Shown one piece after another: positions 6,640-8,354 of a DNA stretch of 8,354 nt (within the stretch, counting starts at the first letter, position 1; the number at the start of each line of letters is the position of its first letter). This DNA is from Pseudomonadota bacterium (lineage in GTDB: Bacteria; Pseudomonadota; Alphaproteobacteria; Rhizobiales; Afifellaceae), in NCBI GenBank assembly GCA_023417735.1, contig JAEZEK010000249.1, forward strand, positions 1 through 8,354, given 5' to 3'. A model generated the notes under the pieces. It made no database searches. It was given only the letters and a program-made list of their open reading frames with translations, and had not been told where the DNA came from. The translations under genes and the position numbers were made by a program.

Positions 6640-7653
6640 ATGGATTTTCTCACATCTCTGTTTCTCGGCCAGCCGCTCTGGATGTGGCTCGGCTTCCTTG
6701 GCCTGGTGGTCACGCTTCTCGCGCTCGACCTCGGCGTCTTCCATCGCGGCAGCCGCGAGATCGGCATCCGCGAAAGCCTCATGCTCTCTGCTTTCTACAT
6801 CGTGCTCGGGCTCGCCTTCGGCGCGTTCGTCTGGTGGACCATCGGACGGCAGTCCGGCATCGAGTACGTGACCGGGTTCCTGATCGAGAAGAGCCTCGCG
6901 GTCGACAACCTCTTCGTCATCGCCACCATCTTCGGCTTCTTCGCCATCCCGCGCGAGTACCAGCACCGGGTCCTCTTCTGGGGCATTCTCGGCGTCATCG
7001 TGCTGCGCGCGATCATGATCGGCTTCGGCGCTGCCATCGTGGCCGAGTACCACTGGGTCCTTTACCTCTTCGCGGTCTTCCTCATCGCCACCGGCTTCAA
7101 GATGCTCTGGTGGAGCAGCCACGAGCCCGACCTTTCGAAGAACCCGGTCCTGAAGCTCATCCGGCGGCGGCTCAACGTCACGGATGAACTCCACGGCAGC
7201 CGCTTCTTCGTCAGGCTCGCGGACCGGCGCACCGGCCGGACCGCGCTCCATGCCACGCCGCTCTTCCTCGCACTCGTCCTGATCGAGATCACCGACGTCG
7301 TGTTCGCGGTCGATTCCGTGCCGGCGATCTTCGCCATCACGACCGACCCCTACATCGTCTACACGTCGAACATCTTCGCCATCCTCGGGCTGCGCGCTCT
7401 CTATTTCGCGCTCGCCGCCGTCCTCCACCGCTTCGCCTATCTGAAGCAGGCGCTCGCCATTCTGCTCGTCTTCATCGGCTCGAAGATCTTCCTCGCCGAT
7501 CTCCTCGGGTGGGAGAAGTTCCCCGCCGAATGGTCGCTCGGCATCACCTTCGCGATCCTCTCGGCGGGCGTTCTCTATTCGCTTCGCCGGACCCGCGCGG
7601 AGGGGACGGCCGGCGAGGAGACACGCCCTCGCCTCGCACCGAAGCAGGCGTGA
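6640..7653 (+). CDS. TerC/Alx-family integral membrane metal-homeostasis protein
   Basis: This 337-residue protein fits the usual 310-350 of TerC/Alx proteins. About seven to nine membrane segments are visible, the first at 13-34. The two family signatures are intact: FLIEKSLAVDNLFVI (80-94) and LIEITDVVFAVDSVPAIFAI (214-233). Their acidic residues E83, D89, E216, D219 and D225, with D30 in the first helix, sit within the membrane and are the likely metal-coordinating set. A basic cytoplasmic loop spans about 160-205, and the tail after 314 is hydrophilic. Family members are linked to manganese export, alkaline-pH response, metalation of exported enzymes and tellurite resistance. Which role applies here is open, and no other ter genes are present, which argues against a tellurite cluster. 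The gene stands alone between a structured leader and a strong downstream hairpin. Confidence 0.93.
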   Translation: MDFLTSLFLGQPLWMWLGFLGLVVTLLALDLGVFHRGSREIGIRESLMLSAFYIVLGLAFGAFVWWTIGRQSGIEYVTGFLIEKSLAVDNLFVIATIFGFFAIPREYQHRVLFWGILGVIVLRAIMIGFGAAIVAEYHWVLYLFAVFLIATGFKMLWWSSHEPDLSKNPVLKLIRRRLNVTDELHGSRFFVRLADRRTGRTALHATPLFLALVLIEITDVVFAVDSVPAIFAITTDPYIVYTSNIFAILGLRALYFALAAVLHRFAYLKQALAILLVFIGSKIFLADLLGWEKFPAEWSLGITFAILSAGVLYSLRRTRAEGTAGEETRPRLAPKQA

Positions 7654-7663
7654 CAGGACGTGC

Positions 7664-7700
7664 GGGCGCTGCGTGGCCGGCATTCCGGCCCGCGGCGCCC
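7664..7700 (+). terminator. Strong GC-rich hairpin after the TerC-like gene
   Basis: GGGCGCTGCG (7664-7673) pairs with CGCGGCGCCC (7691-7700), and GGCCGG (7675-7680) pairs with CCGGCC (7685-7690). Together they give 16 pairs, one of them G-U, one bulged T at 7674 and a CATT loop. It begins 11 bases after the stop codon. No T-run follows, so it is either a terminator of the T-poor kind found in GC-rich genomes or a 3' stabilising stem. It separates the TerC-like gene from the PilZ gene. The rest of the gap to 7826 shows only a small stem (CCCG 7713-7716 with CGGG 7722-7725) and an AT-rich patch at 7758-7767 that could belong to a promoter. Confidence 0.55.
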
Positions 7701-7814
7701 CCGCCCGCTGCTCCCGGTTCTCGGGCCGGCGAATACCCCGAAGCCGGACGGTCAGCGAAGAATTAACACCGGCGGGCGATATTGGCACCGACCGAAGCGG
7801 TTGCATGGTCGGGC

Positions 7815-7820
7815 GGGGAG
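7815..7820 (+). promoter_or_regulatory. Ribosome binding site deciding the PilZ start
   Basis: GGGGAG lies six bases before GTG at 7827. No comparable site precedes the alternative in-frame TTG at 7782, so the GTG is preferred. Confidence 0.6.
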
Positions 7821-7826
7821 ACGAGC

Positions 7827-8114
7827 GTGTCGGAAGAGGATCGCGAGAAGGGCCGCGAGCATGAGCGCCACCGCACCCTGAAGGCCGGCCGCATAATCCT
7901 GTCCGACCAGCGCGTCCTCGATTGCCTGATCCGCGACATGAGCGAGGTCGGCGCGCGCGTGAAGTTCGGCGCTTTCACGCAGCTGCCCGATACGTTCGAG
8001 ATCCTGATCGAAAGCGAGCGCCGCATCCTGCCGGCCGAGCTCGCCTGGCAGAATGGCCTGGAGGCCGGCATCCACTTCACCGGGCCTGCCCGGCCGCAGA
8101 AGCGGGCGGTCTGA
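7827..8114 (+). CDS. Small single-domain PilZ protein, putative c-di-GMP receptor
   Basis: This 95-residue protein is essentially one PilZ domain. The RxxxR c-di-GMP motif is R10-E-H-E-R14, followed after 22 residues by DMSEVG (D37-S39-G42), which fits the DxSxxG half of the motif; both are intact. The later FEILIESERRILPAELAWQNGLEAGIHF stretch gives the usual beta strands. Very short PilZ proteins of this form are common in Alphaproteobacteria, where they affect motility, surface attachment or cell-cycle processes by binding c-di-GMP; the partner cannot be told here. GTG at 7827 has a good ribosome site. The frame is open further upstream to a TTG at 7782, which would add 15 residues with no visible domain. 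Its 3' end overlaps the convergent ATPase gene by 38 bases. Confidence 0.85.
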   Translation: MSEEDREKGREHERHRTLKAGRIILSDQRVLDCLIRDMSEVGARVKFGAFTQLPDTFEILIESERRILPAELAWQNGLEAGIHFTGPARPQKRAV

Positions 8115-8354
8115 AGGGCGCCACGCGCTCCGCGCGCTCTCTCGGCGCCCCGAGAGCCCGAAGCGCATTGAGAATGACGGCAAGGTCGATCGCCTCCTGA
8201 ATCAATGCGCCCTGCACCGGCGGGATGTAGCCGAGCGCGGCAGCCACCATGCCGGCGCTGGAGAGTCCGATCCCGACGAAAACGCTCTGGCGCGCGATCT
8301 TCATCGCGTACTGCGCGACACCCACGCCGCTCGCGAGCCGCGAAAGATCGTCGC
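8077..8354 (-). CDS. Heavy-metal P-type (P1B) ATPase, C-terminal fragment
   Basis: Only the last 91 residues are present; the frame is open through the right edge. The fragment opens with DDLSRLASGVGVAQYAMKIA, the segment that follows the hinge aspartates of the P-domain and leads into the final helix pair. It continues with two membrane helices (QSVFVGIGLSSAGMVAAALG, then GALIQEAIDLAVILNALRAL) and a 24-residue basic tail. The NALRAL ending and the QE-x2-D pattern are typical of metal-transporting P1B ATPases that pump transition-metal cations across the inner membrane. The metal cannot be assigned, because the CPX-type helix and the N-terminal domains are off the window. The TGA stop is at 8079-8077, inside the 3' end of the convergent PilZ gene. 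Confidence 0.88.
   Translation of the reverse strand, partial: DDLSRLASGVGVAQYAMKIARQSVFVGIGLSSAGMVAAALGYIPPVQGALIQEAIDLAVILNALRALGAPRERAERVAPFRPPASAAGQAR
8116..8150. other. Hairpin just downstream of the PilZ stop, within the ATPase gene
   Basis: GGGCGCC (8116-8122) and GGCGCCC (8144-8150) are inverted repeats, with a smaller GCGC-TCC-GCGC stem (8125-8135) in the loop. It starts two bases after the PilZ stop and could end PilZ transcription, although the same bases encode the ATPase tail and no T-run follows. Confidence 0.3.

Noticed and set aside
6505..7806. A 433-codon open frame opposite the TerC-like gene
   Set aside because: Same effect: acidic, repetitive-looking product complementary to membrane helices of a well-supported gene.
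7654..7826. A small gene between the TerC-like and PilZ genes
   Set aside because: Open frames here lack ribosome sites, are proline/arginine-rich and run into the hairpin or the PilZ gene in the wrong frame.

Overview
The base composition (roughly two-thirds G+C), the strong G/C preference at third codon positions and the protein types point to an alphaproteobacterium, most likely of the Hyphomicrobiales/Rhizobiales kind. This is inference; there is no rRNA or other taxonomic marker in the window.

Layout. Positions 1-2138 (minus strand) hold most of a large FAD plus iron-sulfur D-2-hydroxyacid dehydrogenase, cut by the left edge. A 101-bp, locally AT-rich divergent control region with an inverted repeat follows (2139-2239). 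On the plus strand comes a compact four-gene run, 2240-6414: a PLP-dependent class V aminotransferase of the serine-glyoxylate/aspartate-glyoxylate type, then a complete TRAP transporter (DctP, DctQ, DctM). After a 225-bp structured leader there is a TerC/Alx-family integral membrane protein (6640-7653), a very stable GC-rich hairpin (7664-7700), a small single-domain PilZ protein (7827-8114) and, convergent with it and overlapping its 3' end, the C-terminal tail of a heavy-metal P-type ATPase (8077-8354, minus strand, cut by the right edge).

How the genes may work together. The left three quarters reads as one catabolic module. The TRAP system would take up a small organic acid. The flavin/Fe-S enzyme would oxidise a 2-hydroxy acid to a 2-oxo acid, and the aminotransferase would move an amino group to or from a 2-oxo acid such as glyoxylate. 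The shared divergent promoter region suggests joint control by a regulator that is not in this window. The substrate cannot be read from the sequence. The right part (TerC-like protein, PilZ, P-type ATPase) is a separate set, of which the TerC-like protein and the ATPase both suggest metal-ion homeostasis.

I see no mobile element, CRISPR array, tRNA, rRNA or pseudogene. The main points worth following are the unassigned hydroxyacid/aminotransferase/TRAP module, the divergent operator, and the RNA structure ahead of the TerC-like gene, which does not look like the known yybP-ykoY manganese riboswitch.
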